This document shows, one piece after another, positions 45,278 to 45,376 of a stretch of 45,376 nt of DNA. Every line of letters begins with the position of its first letter. Within the stretch, counting starts at the first letter, position 1. Where the stretch lies: contig JAGVIE010000042.1 of NCBI GenBank assembly GCA_020056225.1, forward strand, positions 1-45,376. The letters are read 5' to 3'. Under the pieces are notes generated by a model, which was not told the DNA's origin, did no database searches, and saw nothing but the letters and a program-made list of their open reading frames with translations. This stretch comes from Bacteroidota bacterium (GTDB lineage Bacteria; Bacteroidota; Ignavibacteria; UBA10030; SZUA-254). A program made the position numbers and the translations under genes.

Positions 45278-45376
45278 ATGATATTACTTCATCAACATAA
45301 CTTTTTGAACGGCAGAGAATTCATCGGCAATCATCCGGATGAAGTAAATACCGGTTGGTACCGTTGCGCCCTGTCC
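45278..45376. repeat. Right copy of the 99-bp perfect inverted terminal repeat
   Basis: Exact reverse complement of bases 1-99. Beyond the repeat the two flanks differ completely: here a 13-bp-stem hairpin, at the left a different terminator. So two different genomic loci carry the same sorting-domain end. Confidence 0.9.
45284..45376 (-). CDS. 3' fragment of a second T9SS cargo protein
   Basis: Minus-strand reading gives the same 30 residues as the left end (PTGIYFIRMIADEF ... QKVMLMK) and a TAA at 45284-45286. The gene starts beyond the right end of the window. The different 3' flank shows it is a second gene, not the same one seen twice, if the assembly is correct. Confidence 0.8.
   Translation of the reverse strand, partial: GQGATVPTGIYFIRMIADEFSAVQKVMLMK

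Noticed and set aside
1-45376. Terminal inverted repeats as evidence of a transposon, phage or linear plasmid
   Set aside because: The repeat lies within T9SS coding sequence, no transposase, integrase or replication gene is present, and the length fits an assembly k-mer.

Overview
Organism and nature of the window. The window looks like one contig from a Gram-negative bacterium of the Bacteroidetes/Chlorobi side of the FCB group, most like Ignavibacteria or a relative (inference). Evidence: six complete secreted proteins plus several fragments end in a type IX secretion (T9SS) sorting domain with the NYPNPFNP signature; there is a GWxTD-domain protein; lipid A and LPS core genes (LpxL, WaaF) show an outer membrane. 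Many genes carry an AGGAG-like Shine-Dalgarno, and TTG or GTG starts recur. The first and last 99 bases are a perfect inverted repeat that encodes the last 30 residues of a T9SS sorting domain. This suggests the contig was cut at a repeated k-mer.

Layout. (1) 1-4291, plus strand: sorting-domain fragment and terminator, then dusB, polX, a LiaF-like membrane protein and nth. (2) 4369-15995, minus strand: a tightly packed ten-gene run of MATE exporter, membrane GAF-PP2C phosphatase, STAS anti-anti-sigma factor, RsbW-like kinase, GAF-GAF-PP2C phosphatase, prmC, dtd, a peptidase-MA-like protein without its catalytic motif, a phosphoglyceromutase-like metalloenzyme and comEC. (3) 16076-17046: TPR membrane protein with terminator, and tRNA-Arg(CCG). 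(4) 17.3-19.15 kb: a small accessory patch with a decayed membrane-anchored gene, an orphan lipoprotein and a dinJ/yafQ toxin-antitoxin pair. (5) 19157-23598: an envelope/housekeeping operon yjbQ, GWxTD, lpxL, waaF, tsaC/sua5. (6) 23.7-38.7 kb: five large T9SS cargo proteins (8-repeat propellers, a 1635-residue mosaic, two 14-repeat YCF48 propellers) and a relic sorting domain. (7) 38.7-43.0 kb: a chaperone-usher cluster of DUF4402-like subunit, PapD-like chaperone and divergent usher. (8) 43.2-45.4 kb: one more T9SS cargo protein and a second sorting-domain fragment. Every gene from 4369 to the right end is on the minus strand.

How the genes work together. The two PP2C phosphatases, STAS protein and kinase form a complete partner-switching circuit with one membrane and one cytosolic input; its output sigma factor is not in the window. 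The right half is a surface-protein locus in which a chaperone-usher assembly line sits directly upstream of two T9SS-exported propeller proteins. Three T9SS proteins share an undescribed module between their N-terminal region and the sorting domain. I consider the chaperone-usher cluster with its putative operator, and this shared module, the most promising leads.
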